From NCBI RefSeq assembly GCF_033441515.1, contig NZ_JAWQJT010000003.1, positions 930,001-994,000 of the forward strand: a DNA stretch of 64,000 nucleotides. Reading direction: 5' to 3'. The DNA comes from Amycolatopsis solani (lineage in GTDB: Bacteria > Actinomycetota > Actinomycetes > Mycobacteriales > Pseudonocardiaceae). The position numbers and the translations under genes were made by a program. A model generated the notes under the pieces. That model was not told the origin of the DNA, searched no databases, and worked only from the letters and a program-made list of their open reading frames with translations. Positions 29,749-38,394 of the stretch are shown piece by piece; the first letter of the stretch is position 1; each line of letters starts with the position of its first letter.

Positions 29749-30630
29749 TCACCCCGGCGGCTCCACCCCCGCCCCCCGCGTCACACCATCCCGGCTCCGC
29801 AGCGCCACCCCCGCGACCACCGCCAGCGTCCCCAGCGCCTCCGCCACCGAAGGCACCTGCCCCAGCAGCAAGAACCCCATCACGCCCGCCGTCACCGGGA
29901 GCAGTGCCAGCAACACCGCGAACCGTGCCTGGCCCAGCCGCCGCAACACCACCTGGTCCAGTGCGTACGGCACCACCGTCGACAGCACCCCGACCCCCAC
30001 CCCCAGCACCACCCACCGTGGTGAAGACCACAGCTCCCCCGTACCCCACGCCAACGGGGACAGCACCACCGTCGCCGCCGCGAAGCCGATGGCCAGGCTG
30101 TCGATGCCGTCGCCGTCCACCGCCACCCGCTTGCCCAGCAGGATGTACGCCGCCCACGCCGCCGCGGCTGCCAGGGCGAACGCCACGCCCAGGAACGAGC
30201 CCGCGATGCGGACGTCCGCGATCGCCACCACTCCGCAGGCCACCAGGACCAGGGCCAGCACGTCGCGCACCGTTCGCGAACCGAGGGCCGCCACGAGTAC
30301 CGGGCCGGCGAACTCCAGTGCCACCACCGTGCCCAGCGGGAGGCGGGCGATCGCCTCGTAGAAGAGCACGTTCATGCCCGCCGTCACCACGCCGAACACG
30401 ATCGCCAGCCAGAGCCGTCGGCCGCGCCAGGCGGCTCGGGGTGGGCGGCGCCAGGCCAGGAGGACCACCGCCGCGCCGAGGCAGCGGAGCCAGGCCACGC
30501 CCGCCGGGGTCGCGTGGCCGAAAAGGTCGACCGCGACCGCCGCTCCGGCGTACATCGAAATTCCGCTGAGAACGAACAAGAGCGGAGCGGGGACCGCGGA
30601 AAGCCGTCGGGGGGTTGTCGCCGTACTCAC
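29749..30630 (-). CDS. EamA/RhaT-family membrane transporter
   Basis: Drug/metabolite transporter superfamily exporter with ten membrane helices in two EamA repeats. The first repeat ends near GSRTVRDVLALVLVACGVVAIA and the second runs to the C-terminus. About 293 residues from GTG 30630, which places helix 1 (APLLFVLSGISMYAGAAVAV) a normal distance from the start. An ATG at 30687 would add 19 polar residues and is the alternative. RhtA-type threonine/homoserine export is the best guess from the arrangement of helices, but the substrate is unknown. The gene ends beside the 66-bp tandem repeat. Confidence 0.85.
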   Translation of the reverse strand: MSTATTPRRLSAVPAPLLFVLSGISMYAGAAVAVDLFGHATPAGVAWLRCLGAAVVLLAWRRPPRAAWRGRRLWLAIVFGVVTAGMNVLFYEAIARLPLGTVVALEFAGPVLVAALGSRTVRDVLALVLVACGVVAIADVRIAGSFLGVAFALAAAAAWAAYILLGKRVAVDGDGIDSLAIGFAAATVVLSPLAWGTGELWSSPRWVVLGVGVGVLSTVVPYALDQVVLRRLGQARFAVLLALLPVTAGVMGFLLLGQVPSVAEALGTLAVVAGVALRSRDGVTRGAGVEPPG

Positions 30631-30745
30631 GAGCCCATGGTGCCTGACCACGGAAAACGTAACTCTCCGGGTATTCGTCTCCTGCATTGCGGGATCCGGC
30701 TACGACATCCGGGGTAAATCGACGTGACTCAGGTCCCACCGGCGC

Positions 30746-30772
30746 GGGAACACTTGCGAGCCGCGAAACGTC
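30746..30772 (+). promoter_or_regulatory. Candidate ECF-sigma promoter of the DUF7455 gene
   Basis: GGGAAC at 30746-30751 and CGTC at 30769-30772 are 17 bases apart, the SigE/SigH-type arrangement. The box before sigB has the same GGGAAC and the same spacing to CGTT. It lies about 125 bases before the start codon. Confidence 0.4.
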
Positions 30773-30897
30773 TGCAAGAGTGGAAGCACGAACACCGCGG
30801 AGCCGGGAGCGATCGCAGCCCCCGGCATCAGTTCCGAAGTGGGCGTAGCTGGATCGATGGCATCGGGCGACCGATGCCGGGACGGAGGGAGACCCCC

Positions 30898-31077
30898 ATG
30901 ACAACGCCGACGCTCACCCGCCCCGAACTGACCGCCGCCGACCGCTGTGACCGGTGCGGAGCTGCAGCTCAGGTACGAGCCATTCTCTCCGGAGGTGGCG
31001 AACTGCTCTTCTGCGGGCACCACGCCCGCGAGCACGAGGCCAAGCTCAAGGAACTGTCCGCCGACATCCAGCGGTAA
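30898..31077 (+). CDS. DUF7455 small zinc-binding protein
   Basis: 59 residues with the conserved LTAADRCDRCGAAA start and LLFCGHHAREHEAKL end. CxxC and CxHH make a compact zinc-knuckle-like site. Function unknown; in M. tuberculosis I recall the ortholog Rv2708c next to sigB. ATG 30898 has GGAGGGAG upstream; longer in-frame starts lack the conserved N-terminus. It has its own candidate ECF promoter and is followed by a good terminator at 31091-31126. Confidence 0.88.
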   Translation: MTTPTLTRPELTAADRCDRCGAAAQVRAILSGGGELLFCGHHAREHEAKLKELSADIQR

Positions 31078-31090
31078 CGACCCAGACGCG

Positions 31091-31126
31091 AAAGGCGGCC
31101 GGTGCGCACAGGCGCCGGCCGCCTTT
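31091..31126. terminator. Bidirectional terminator between DUF7455 and the ROK regulator
   Basis: AAAGGCGGCCGGTGC (31091-31105) pairs with 31112-31126 with one wobble around a 6-base loop. The stem begins and ends in AAA/TTT, so each strand has a short U run. It serves two converging genes. Confidence 0.8.
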
Positions 31127-31207
31127 CTGCATCTTGCAGAGTGCGTGGCCTTTATCACGGTACGGCCGCGAAAAGCCGTGATTCCGGACACGGAACCGGA
31201 CAGGAAA

Positions 31208-32389
31208 TCAGACAGAATCCAGCACGACTTCGAACGCCACTTCCGCGGCCCCCAGCAGCTTGACGTCGGCGCCCAGCGCCGAGCTGACGATCCGGGTGCC
31301 GCCGACCGCGCGGCTCACCAGGCTGCGCCGCCGCACCTCCGCGCCGACGTGCCGCAGCACCGCCTCCGGCAGCACCGTCAGCAGGTCGCCGAGGATCACC
31401 AGCTGCGGCCCGAGCAGGTTGACGACGTTGATCAGGCCCAGCGTCAGCCACTCGGCGAACTCCGCGAGCCGCGTCAGCGCCGCCTCCGGGTCGCGGCCGA
31501 GCTCGCGCAGCTCGAACAGGATCGCCCCGCGCGGGGTGTCCTCCGGCAGCCCGAGGGCCCGGCACAGCGCCGCCTCGCCGACCTCGGTCTCCCAGCAGCC
31601 GCTGCTGCCGCAGTAGCAGTCCCGCCCGCCCGGGCGGATCACCATGTGCCCGATCTCCCCGACGTACCCCGAGCCGCCGCGCAGCGCCGAGCCTTCGGCG
31701 ATGACGCCGCCGCCGACCCCGACGTCCGCCGAGATGTACACGATGTCGGACGCCCCGCGGGCCGCGCCGCGCAGGTGCTCGGCCACCGCGCCGAACTCGG
31801 CGTCGTTGCCGACCAGGATCGGGATCTGCAGCACTCCGCCGAGCCGCTCGCCCAGTGCGACGTCGGTCCAGCGGAGGTTCGGAGCCTCGTGCACGTACCC
31901 GTCCGCGCGCCGGATGACGCCGGGCACCGACACCCCGGCCGCCACCGGGGTCACGTCGAGGTCGCCGGCCAGGATGGTCGTCGACTCGATGACGTGCGTG
32001 ATGACCTCGTCGGGCTGGCCCATCCGGCCCCGCAGGTTCCAGCTGTTGCGGCCCAGGATCTGGCCGCCCAGCCCGACCAGGGCGATCGCGACGTGCTCGA
32101 CCTGCAGGTCGACCGCGAGCACGACCGCCGCGTGCGGCTGGGGCAGGACCAGGAGCGAGGGGCGGCCCGCCCCTCGTCCCGGCCTCGGCACCTTCTCCTC
32201 GACGACGCCGGCTTCCGCCAGACCGTCGACGAGGGTCTTGATCGTGCTCCGGTTGAGCCCCAGCTCGGCGGCCAGGGTCGCCCGGGTGCTCGGCCCCCCG
32301 ACGTGCAGCAGGCGGAGCAGGGTCGTGCGGTTGTGCCGGCGCACCTCGTCCGGACGCGCGACGGGTGAGCTGGACACAGGCTTGATCAT
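31208..32389 (-). CDS. ROK-family transcriptional repressor (XylR/Rok7B7-like)
   Basis: 393 residues. The N-terminal winged helix-turn-helix (about 18-65, STRATLAAELGLNRSTIKTLV) is followed by a ROK sugar-binding domain. The zinc site GHMVIRPGGRDCYCGSSGCWE is present. The kinase ATP-loop is altered (SADVGVGGGV), so it is a regulator and not a kinase. It lies 11 bp downstream of xylH on the same strand and is probably co-transcribed. In Streptomyces coelicolor rok7B7 adjoins xylFGH. The 35996-36022 inverted repeat before xylF is its likely operator. Confidence 0.9.
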   Translation of the reverse strand: MIKPVSSSPVARPDEVRRHNRTTLLRLLHVGGPSTRATLAAELGLNRSTIKTLVDGLAEAGVVEEKVPRPGRGAGRPSLLVLPQPHAAVVLAVDLQVEHVAIALVGLGGQILGRNSWNLRGRMGQPDEVITHVIESTTILAGDLDVTPVAAGVSVPGVIRRADGYVHEAPNLRWTDVALGERLGGVLQIPILVGNDAEFGAVAEHLRGAARGASDIVYISADVGVGGGVIAEGSALRGGSGYVGEIGHMVIRPGGRDCYCGSSGCWETEVGEAALCRALGLPEDTPRGAILFELRELGRDPEAALTRLAEFAEWLTLGLINVVNLLGPQLVILGDLLTVLPEAVLRHVGAEVRRRSLVSRAVGGTRIVSSALGADVKLLGAAEVAFEVVLDSV

Positions 32390-32400
32390 CCCATGCTGGT

Positions 32401-33891
32401 TCAGCGAGTCGACGCAGCCGCGCGGCGCCGGGACAGCGCGTCCACCGTGGCGGCGAGCAGCAGCACGAGACCCGTGACGATGTTGACCACCGCGGCCGGC
32501 TGCTTGAGCAGGCCGAGACCGTTGATGACCACGGCGATCACCAGGCCACCGACGACGGCGTCGGCCACCCGGCCCTTGCCGCCGAACAGCGAGGTGCCGC
32601 CGATGACGGCCGCGCCGACCGAGTACAGCAGCGTGTTGAGGCCACCGGACTGCGGGCTGACCGAGCCGACCTTCGACGCGGCGACGATGCCGCCGATGGC
32701 CGCGACCGCCGAGCCGATGACGAACACGCTCGCGCGGATCTTCGGCACGTCGATACCGGCGCGGCGGGCCGCTTCCTTGTTGCCGCCGACCGCGTACACG
32801 TACCGGCCGTACTTGGTCCGGTTGAGCACGTAGGTCCCGGCCACCAGCAGCACCAGCATGATCGGGATGACGTACGGGATGCCCTGGATCGTCACGACGG
32901 CCTTGTTCGGCGAACGGTTGACCGTCAGCAGCCAGGTGCCCAGCGCCGACAGCACGACGAGCGCGCCGACCTTGACCAGCACCAGCGCCGTCGGCTGGAC
33001 GACCAGGCCGCGCTGGAGCCGCCGGAAGTGGCTGAGCAGCGTGATCACCGCGAACCCGCCGGCGGCGATGATGAAGAAGATCCAGCTGCCGAGGACGTTG
33101 AGGTTGCCGTTGGCGATCTTGTACAGGACGTCGGAGTTGGTGATGCCGATCGTGCCGCCTTCACCGATGAACTGCAGCAGGACGCCCTGCCACACGATGA
33201 ACAGCGCCAGCGTCACGACGAAGGACGGCATGCCGATCTTCGACACCAGGAAGCCGGTGATGCAGCCGATCGCGGTGCCGACGCAGATGGCCAGCAGGAT
33301 CTCCAGCCAGGCGTTGGCGGGGACGCCGATCGCGACGATCAGCAGCCCGACCAGCGACAGCGCGGCGCCGCCCCAGATCCGCTGGTAGGCCGAGAGCAGC
33401 ATGGCCGCGGCGAGGACCGCGATGAACGTGACGAACACGCCGGAGCCCAAGGTGCCCAGCAAGTTGCCCGCATGGACGTAGTGCAGGGCCATCACCGACG
33501 CGGCCGTACCGGAGGCCACACCGGCGGCGAGGTCGATCTCGCCGAGCAGCAGCACGAAGACGATGCCCATCGCGATGATGATCACGCCCGCACCCTGCGG
33601 GAACACGTTGGCGATGTTGGCCAGCGTGAAGAAGTTGTCCGACAGCGCGCTGAACAGGATCACCAGCACGAGCAGGCCGAACAGCGACGGCAGGGAGCCG
33701 AGCTCACCGGCCCGGAGGCGGGCGAAGTAGTCGCGCAGCGCTTCGCCGGTTGACATCGATGTCGTGTCGATGCCGAAGTCGGTGATCGCCGCGGTCGGGT
33801 TCTGGGTCTGCGCGAGCGCTTCCGAGGCCGGGGTGTCGACCTCGTGCTTCGCAGGGGTTTCAGTCATTTCCGGTTCTTTCTTCCCGCTCAC
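32401..33891 (-). CDS. xylH: Sugar ABC transporter permease XylH
   Basis: Membrane subunit of a xylose-type sugar importer. 496 residues with an N-terminal polar leader of about 65 residues, then some 12-13 hydrophobic segments. The coupling-helix segment GGNKEAARRAGIDVPK is the XylH/RbsC signature, and the C-terminal half repeats the FIGGTSLFGGKGRVADAVVGG-type motif. The GTG at 33891 overlaps the xylG stop by four bases; ATG 33867 is an alternative. The order xylF-xylG-xylH-ROK on one strand shows an operon. Confidence 0.93.
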   Translation of the reverse strand: MSGKKEPEMTETPAKHEVDTPASEALAQTQNPTAAITDFGIDTTSMSTGEALRDYFARLRAGELGSLPSLFGLLVLVILFSALSDNFFTLANIANVFPQGAGVIIIAMGIVFVLLLGEIDLAAGVASGTAASVMALHYVHAGNLLGTLGSGVFVTFIAVLAAAMLLSAYQRIWGGAALSLVGLLIVAIGVPANAWLEILLAICVGTAIGCITGFLVSKIGMPSFVVTLALFIVWQGVLLQFIGEGGTIGITNSDVLYKIANGNLNVLGSWIFFIIAAGGFAVITLLSHFRRLQRGLVVQPTALVLVKVGALVVLSALGTWLLTVNRSPNKAVVTIQGIPYVIPIMLVLLVAGTYVLNRTKYGRYVYAVGGNKEAARRAGIDVPKIRASVFVIGSAVAAIGGIVAASKVGSVSPQSGGLNTLLYSVGAAVIGGTSLFGGKGRVADAVVGGLVIAVVINGLGLLKQPAAVVNIVTGLVLLLAATVDALSRRRAAASTR

Positions 33892-34661
33892 AGGACCACG
33901 GCTTCGGGCCGGGCCAGGCCGAGGTCACCGGAGCGACCCGCGGTGATCAGTTCCACGATCTGGCCGTGGCTGACGTCCTTCGTGTGCACCTCGGCGACGA
34001 GCCGGCCGAGGTAGAGGACGGAGATGCGGTCGGCGACCTCGAACACGTCGGCCATGTTGTGGCTGATCAGCACGACGCCGAGACCCTGCTCGGCCAGGCG
34101 GCGGACGAGGTCCAGCACCTGCCGGGTCTGCGCGACGCCGAGGGCGGCGGTCGGCTCGTCCAGGACGACGACCTTGCTGTTCCACAGCACCGACTTCGCG
34201 ATGGCGACGGTCTGGCGCTGACCACCGGACAGCGAGGAGACCGGCGTCCGGACCGACTTCACGGTCCGCACCGACAGGGAGGCCAGCGTCTCGCGCGCGG
34301 CCTTCTCCATGCTGGCTTCGTCCAGCTTCCAGCTGCTCCCGCGCTCGCGGCCGAGGAACATGTTCTGCACGATGTCGAGGTTGTCGGCGAGCGCGAGGTC
34401 CTGGTAGACGACCTCGATGCCGAGGTCGGCGGCGTCCTTCGGGCCCCGGATGTGGGCGTCCTGCCCGTTGAACCGCACGGCCCCCGAGTCGTACGGGTGG
34501 ATGCCGGCGATGCACTTGACGAGGGTCGACTTGCCGGCGCCGTTGTCGCCGACCAGGGCGGTCACTTCGCCCGCACGCACGTCGAAGTCCACGTCGTGGA
34601 GGACGTGGACGGGGCCGAAGCTCTTGTTCAGGCCCTTGATCTCGAGGATGGGCTCACTCAT
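33888..34661 (-). CDS. xylG: Sugar ABC transporter ATP-binding protein XylG
   Basis: Single-domain ABC ATPase of 257 residues, unlike the duplicated E. coli XylG; presumably functions as a homodimer. Walker A is VGDNGAGKST (about 38-47), the Q-loop is VVYQDL, the signature is LSGGQRQ and Walker B is VVVLDEPTAA, followed by the H-loop ISHN. ATG start. It sits 91 bp after xylF and is coupled to xylH by a GTGA overlap. Energises import of the sugar bound by XylF. Confidence 0.93.
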   Translation of the reverse strand: MSEPILEIKGLNKSFGPVHVLHDVDFDVRAGEVTALVGDNGAGKSTLVKCIAGIHPYDSGAVRFNGQDAHIRGPKDAADLGIEVVYQDLALADNLDIVQNMFLGRERGSSWKLDEASMEKAARETLASLSVRTVKSVRTPVSSLSGGQRQTVAIAKSVLWNSKVVVLDEPTAALGVAQTRQVLDLVRRLAEQGLGVVLISHNMADVFEVADRISVLYLGRLVAEVHTKDVSHGQIVELITAGRSGDLGLARPEAVVL

Positions 34662-34752
34662 GGCTGGCTTTTACTCCTGGGTGGGGACCGGGCCGGGACG
34701 CGCCGTCGGGGTGCGCGTCCCGGCCCGGCTGTTCGTGGTTAGAGCGGGTGGC

Positions 34753-35892
34753 TCAGGAGATGCCGAGCGAGGTGCACTTGGCGGCGAGGTCGCCACCGCA
34801 GATCTCGGCGGCCTTCACGTAGCCCTGGGTGACGACGGTCTTGACGTCCTTCTCCAGGATCGTCGTCGGGGTCAGCAGCACGGACTTGATGTCGCGGTTG
34901 TTCTTCGGGTCGTGCAGCTTCGCCGTGGCGATCGCGTCCGCACCGGCGGTGTCACCCTTGGCGAGGGCGGCGGCCAGCTTGGCGGTGGCCTCGGCCTCTT
35001 CCTTGATCGGCTTGAAGACCGTCATGTACTGGTCGCCGCGCATGACCGCCATCAGGCCGTCGGCGGTGGCGTCCTGGCCGGTGACCGGGACCTTGCCGTT
35101 GAGGCCGTTCTTCTTGAGGATGGTGATGACCGCGCCGGCCAGGCCGTCGTTCGCCGCGACGACGCCGTCGACCTTGCCGCCGTTGGCGGTGAAGATCTGC
35201 TCGAACGTCGTGCCGCCGAGCTGGTTGTCCCAGTCGTTGATCGGCTGCTTCTGGATGCGCTTCAGGGTGCCCGCCGAGAACAGCGGCTCGAGGACGGAGT
35301 CCTGGCCCTTGGTGAAGAGCGTGGCGTTGTTGTCGGTCGGGGCGCCCTCGATCTGGACGACACCCGCGCCGGCCTTGGCCTTCAGCGCGTCCGCCATGGC
35401 CTGGCCCTGCAGCTGGCCGACCTTCTCGTTGTCGAACGAGACGTAGTAGTCGGCGGAGCCGCCGAGGCTCGGGCGGTCGTAGTCGATGACCGGGATGCCC
35501 GCGGTCTTGGCCTTGGCCTCGACCGCCGCACCGACGGCCGGGTCACCGGGGGCGATGATCAGGACCTTGACGCCGGAGCTGATGAAGCCGTCGGCCAGGG
35601 TGGCGAACTTCTGGTTGTCACCCTGGGCGTTCTGGACGTCGACCTCGAAGCCCTGAGCGGTCAGCGCGGCCGTCAGCATCGGCTTGTCGAAGGCCTCCCA
35701 GCGCGCCGAGGTGGCGGTCTCGGGGAGGATGACACCGACCTTGCCGCCGGCGCCGCCACCGGCGGCGGGCGCGGAGGACGAGGCGGAGTTGCTCCCCGTG
35801 CCCCCGCTGTTCGAACTGTTGGCACCGCACGCGGAGAGCACCAGGCCGGCGCTCACCGTGACGGCGAGGAGGGTAAGGGTTCTGCTGCGCAT
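34753..35892 (-). CDS. xylF: Xylose-type sugar-binding lipoprotein XylF
   Basis: Extracellular substrate-binding protein of a CUT2/xylose-type importer. 379 residues. The lipoprotein signal ends in VLSAC with the lipid-modified Cys at 22, followed by a Ser/Gly/Ala linker. The mature part matches E. coli XylF closely in YYVSFDNEKVG, GAPTDNNATLF, VVAANDGLAGA and GQDATADGL. The ATG at 35892 follows GAAGGAACGAGG. It is the first gene of the xylFGH-ROK operon, with a strong inverted repeat about 104 bp upstream. Xylose is the best guess for the ligand. Confidence 0.93.
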   Translation of the reverse strand: MRSRTLTLLAVTVSAGLVLSACGANSSNSGGTGSNSASSSAPAAGGGAGGKVGVILPETATSARWEAFDKPMLTAALTAQGFEVDVQNAQGDNQKFATLADGFISSGVKVLIIAPGDPAVGAAVEAKAKTAGIPVIDYDRPSLGGSADYYVSFDNEKVGQLQGQAMADALKAKAGAGVVQIEGAPTDNNATLFTKGQDSVLEPLFSAGTLKRIQKQPINDWDNQLGGTTFEQIFTANGGKVDGVVAANDGLAGAVITILKKNGLNGKVPVTGQDATADGLMAVMRGDQYMTVFKPIKEEAEATAKLAAALAKGDTAGADAIATAKLHDPKNNRDIKSVLLTPTTILEKDVKTVVTQGYVKAAEICGGDLAAKCTSLGIS

Positions 35893-35995
35893 CCTCGTTC
35901 CTTCCGGATCCAAGCATTGAGACGAGCGGCCGTCGACGGTTGACTGTCTCGGGCCTTGCGGGGCGGTGATCCGGAGAGGCCCGGCGCACCGACGC

Positions 35996-36022
35996 GCATA
36001 TGTTGTGGGCGACAACATATGC
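35996..36022. promoter_or_regulatory. Perfect 11-bp inverted-repeat operator upstream of xylF
   Basis: GCATATGTTGT (35996-36006) and ACAACATATGC (36012-36022) are exact inverted repeats around a 5-base GGGCG. This AT-rich dyad stands out in GC-rich surroundings. The likely ligand is the ROK repressor encoded at the end of the operon. Confidence 0.75.
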
Positions 36023-36433
36023 CGCTGAGCGGCTGCGGGGAAGATAGCTGGATCGATTAAATGACACCAATTGGACACGGTTCGGCAACACGAGCTGAAC
36101 CTCGCCCGGAAAGAGTAGATCCGCTGACCATGTGATCGCCAGCACTCACTCAGTGTTACATCCAGGTTTCTTGACGGCGTGAAGGTACTCCTTCAGGGTG
36201 CACCTCGCGCAACCCGTGGCGAACCCACGCGACCGGGCGGTGATTGGTCGCCGACTTGCCGACTTCCGGGTAAACCGTGCCCGGAGGACCACCGTCCGGC
36301 GGACGCACGGGCAGGTGGCCGGTAACCAAATCGGCACAGAGCGTCACGTATCGGCTGGTACTGACCAGAAACGGACGGTGACGGCCGAGTTCAGCCGCCC
36401 GGGCGACGCCGGACGGCTCCCGCGAGCCCGGAG
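36023..36433. other. Non-coding stretch between the xyl operator and the helicase stop
   Basis: About 410 bp with no credible gene on either strand; frames are short or biased against actinobacterial codon use. It carries the upstream part of the xylF promoter region and the trailing sequence of the helicase gene. I see no terminator-like hairpin with a U tract. Confidence 0.4.
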
Positions 36434-38170
36434 CTACCAGGACCGCAGGGTGACGATCCGCTCCTCGAGCTGCTCGACGGTCGCCATCGCGGTCACCGGG
36501 CCGCCGCACACCCGGCGCAGCTCGTTGTGGATCGAGCCGTGCGGCTTCTTGGTCCGGTGGTGGTACATCCCCACCAGCGCGTTCAGCTCCTTGCGCAACG
36601 CGCCGAGCCGCTCGCTCACCGACTGGGGGCGCGCCGCCGGCGGGGGCGCCTCCTCCTTGGCCGGCTTGCGGCGCTTCTCGTCGGCGATCTGCTCTTCCTG
36701 CCGCTTCCGCAGCAGCGCGCGGACCTGGTCGGGCTCCAGCAGGCCCGGCAGCCCCAGGTACTCCTGCTCCTCGTCCGAGCCGGAGAACACCGCCGTGCCG
36801 AACGAGTTGCCGTCGTAGATGACCTGGTCGAGCTCGGCCGAGGCACCCAGCGAGGTGAACGCCTTCTCCTCTTCGCCCGGCTCGTCCTCGGTGCGGTTGG
36901 CCTGGGCGAGGAGCTCGTCCTCCCAGCCCTCCGCCTCGCGGTGCGGCTTGCCCAGCACGTGGTCGCGCTGTGCCTCCAGCTCGCTGGCCAGCTCCAGCAG
37001 CACCGGCACCGACGGCAGGAACACGCTCGCCGTCTCGCCCTTCTTCCTGGCCCGCACGTACCGGCCGATGGCCTGGGCGAAGAACAGCGGGGTCGACGCG
37101 CTCGTGGCGTACACGCCCACGGCCAGGCGCGGGACGTCGACGCCTTCGGAGACCATCCGGACCGCGATGATCCAGCGTTCGTTCGTCTCCGAGAACTCCT
37201 TGATCCGGCCCGACGCCTTCGGGTCGTCGGAGAGCACGAGCGTCGGCGGCTCGCCGGAGATGCGCTCCAGGATCTTCGCGTACGCCCGCGCCGTCTCCTG
37301 GTCGGTGGCGATCACCAGGCCGCCCGCGTCCGGCACGTGCTGGCGGACCTGCGACAACCGCGTGTCGGCGGCCTGCAGCACCGCCGGGATCCACTCGCCG
37401 GCCGGGTCGAGCGCCGTGCGCCACGCCCGGGCGTTCTGCTCCGCGGTCAGCGGCTCGCCGAGCCGCGCGGTGAACTCCTCCCCCGCGCTCGTGCGCCAGG
37501 AGGCTTCGCCCGAGTAGGCGAGGAAGACGACCGGCCGGACCACGCCGTCGGCCAGCGCGTCCGCGTAGCCGTACGAATGGTCGGCCTTGCTGCGCTGGAA
37601 CCCGCCCGCGTCCGGCTCGTAGGTGACGAACGGGATGGCCGAGTCGTCGGACCGGAACGGCGTCCCGGTCAGCGAGAGGCGCCGCACGGCCGGGGTGAAG
37701 GCCTCGCGGATCGCGTCACCCCAGGACTTCGCGTCGCCGCCGTGGTGGATCTCGTCGAGGATCACCAGCGTCTTGCGGTTCTCCGTGCGCACGCGGTGCA
37801 GCGTCGGGTGTGCCGCGACCTGCGCGTACGTCAGCGCGACGCCGTTGTAGTCCGACGACGTGACGCCGGTGGTGTTGCGGAAGTTCGAGTCGATGGCGAT
37901 CCCGGCCGCCGCGGCCGAGGCCGCCCACTGGTGCTTGAGGTGCTCGGTCGGGGTCACGATGGTGACCGCCTCGATCGTGCGGTCGCTCAGCAGCTCCGCG
38001 GCGATCCGCAGGCCGAACACGGTCTTGCCGGCGCCCGGCGTCGCCACCGCGAGGAAGTCCTTGGGCTTCTGCGTCAGGTACTTCGTCAGCGCCCGCCGCT
38101 GCCACGCCCGCAGCGGGCGCGCGGTCGAGTCCTTCTCCGCGGGAGGCGCCCCGAGCTGCGTCTCCGTCAT
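36434..38170 (-). CDS. DEAD/DEAH-box superfamily 2 helicase
   Basis: 578 residues; an ATP-dependent nucleic-acid helicase of the type III restriction subunit/XPB-like class. Motif I is VATPGAGKT (about 42-50), motif II is DEIHHGG (DEIH) and motif III is SLTGTPFR. The C-terminal RecA-like domain has VIATDQE and motif VI FAQAIGRYVRARK. A helical C-terminal tail is charged. The cellular role is not established; actinobacterial orthologs are widespread and chromosomal, which argues against a defence-system gene. ATG start at 38170. Divergent from the YihY gene. Confidence 0.9.
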   Translation of the reverse strand: MTETQLGAPPAEKDSTARPLRAWQRRALTKYLTQKPKDFLAVATPGAGKTVFGLRIAAELLSDRTIEAVTIVTPTEHLKHQWAASAAAAGIAIDSNFRNTTGVTSSDYNGVALTYAQVAAHPTLHRVRTENRKTLVILDEIHHGGDAKSWGDAIREAFTPAVRRLSLTGTPFRSDDSAIPFVTYEPDAGGFQRSKADHSYGYADALADGVVRPVVFLAYSGEASWRTSAGEEFTARLGEPLTAEQNARAWRTALDPAGEWIPAVLQAADTRLSQVRQHVPDAGGLVIATDQETARAYAKILERISGEPPTLVLSDDPKASGRIKEFSETNERWIIAVRMVSEGVDVPRLAVGVYATSASTPLFFAQAIGRYVRARKKGETASVFLPSVPVLLELASELEAQRDHVLGKPHREAEGWEDELLAQANRTEDEPGEEEKAFTSLGASAELDQVIYDGNSFGTAVFSGSDEEQEYLGLPGLLEPDQVRALLRKRQEEQIADEKRRKPAKEEAPPPAARPQSVSERLGALRKELNALVGMYHHRTKKPHGSIHNELRRVCGGPVTAMATVEQLEERIVTLRSW

Positions 38171-38394
38171 GCCGGTCCCCCCTCGCTCAAGTGCTGTGAC
38201 GTGCGCTGTGACGTGGAAAAACCCTCACTGTGGTACCGACTTCGGTGTCGATGACTGCGGTGAGGGCACTGGAGCGAGTCTACCGGCCGGGTCCGACAGT
38301 TCCGGGCACCGGCACGGGTGATGTCCGCCGACACGCCCGGGTGCAGGGGTGGTGACGAGCCAAATCAGCGGCGATGGACCATGCTGGACACGTC

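Noticed and set aside
29439..30569. Plus-strand Pro/Arg-rich frame over the 66-bp array
   Set aside because: Antisense to eamA; composition is explained by GC content and the tandem repeat.
36434..38170. Helicase as part of a phage-defence or restriction system
   Set aside because: No methylase, nuclease or other defence gene adjoins it, and neighbours are housekeeping genes.
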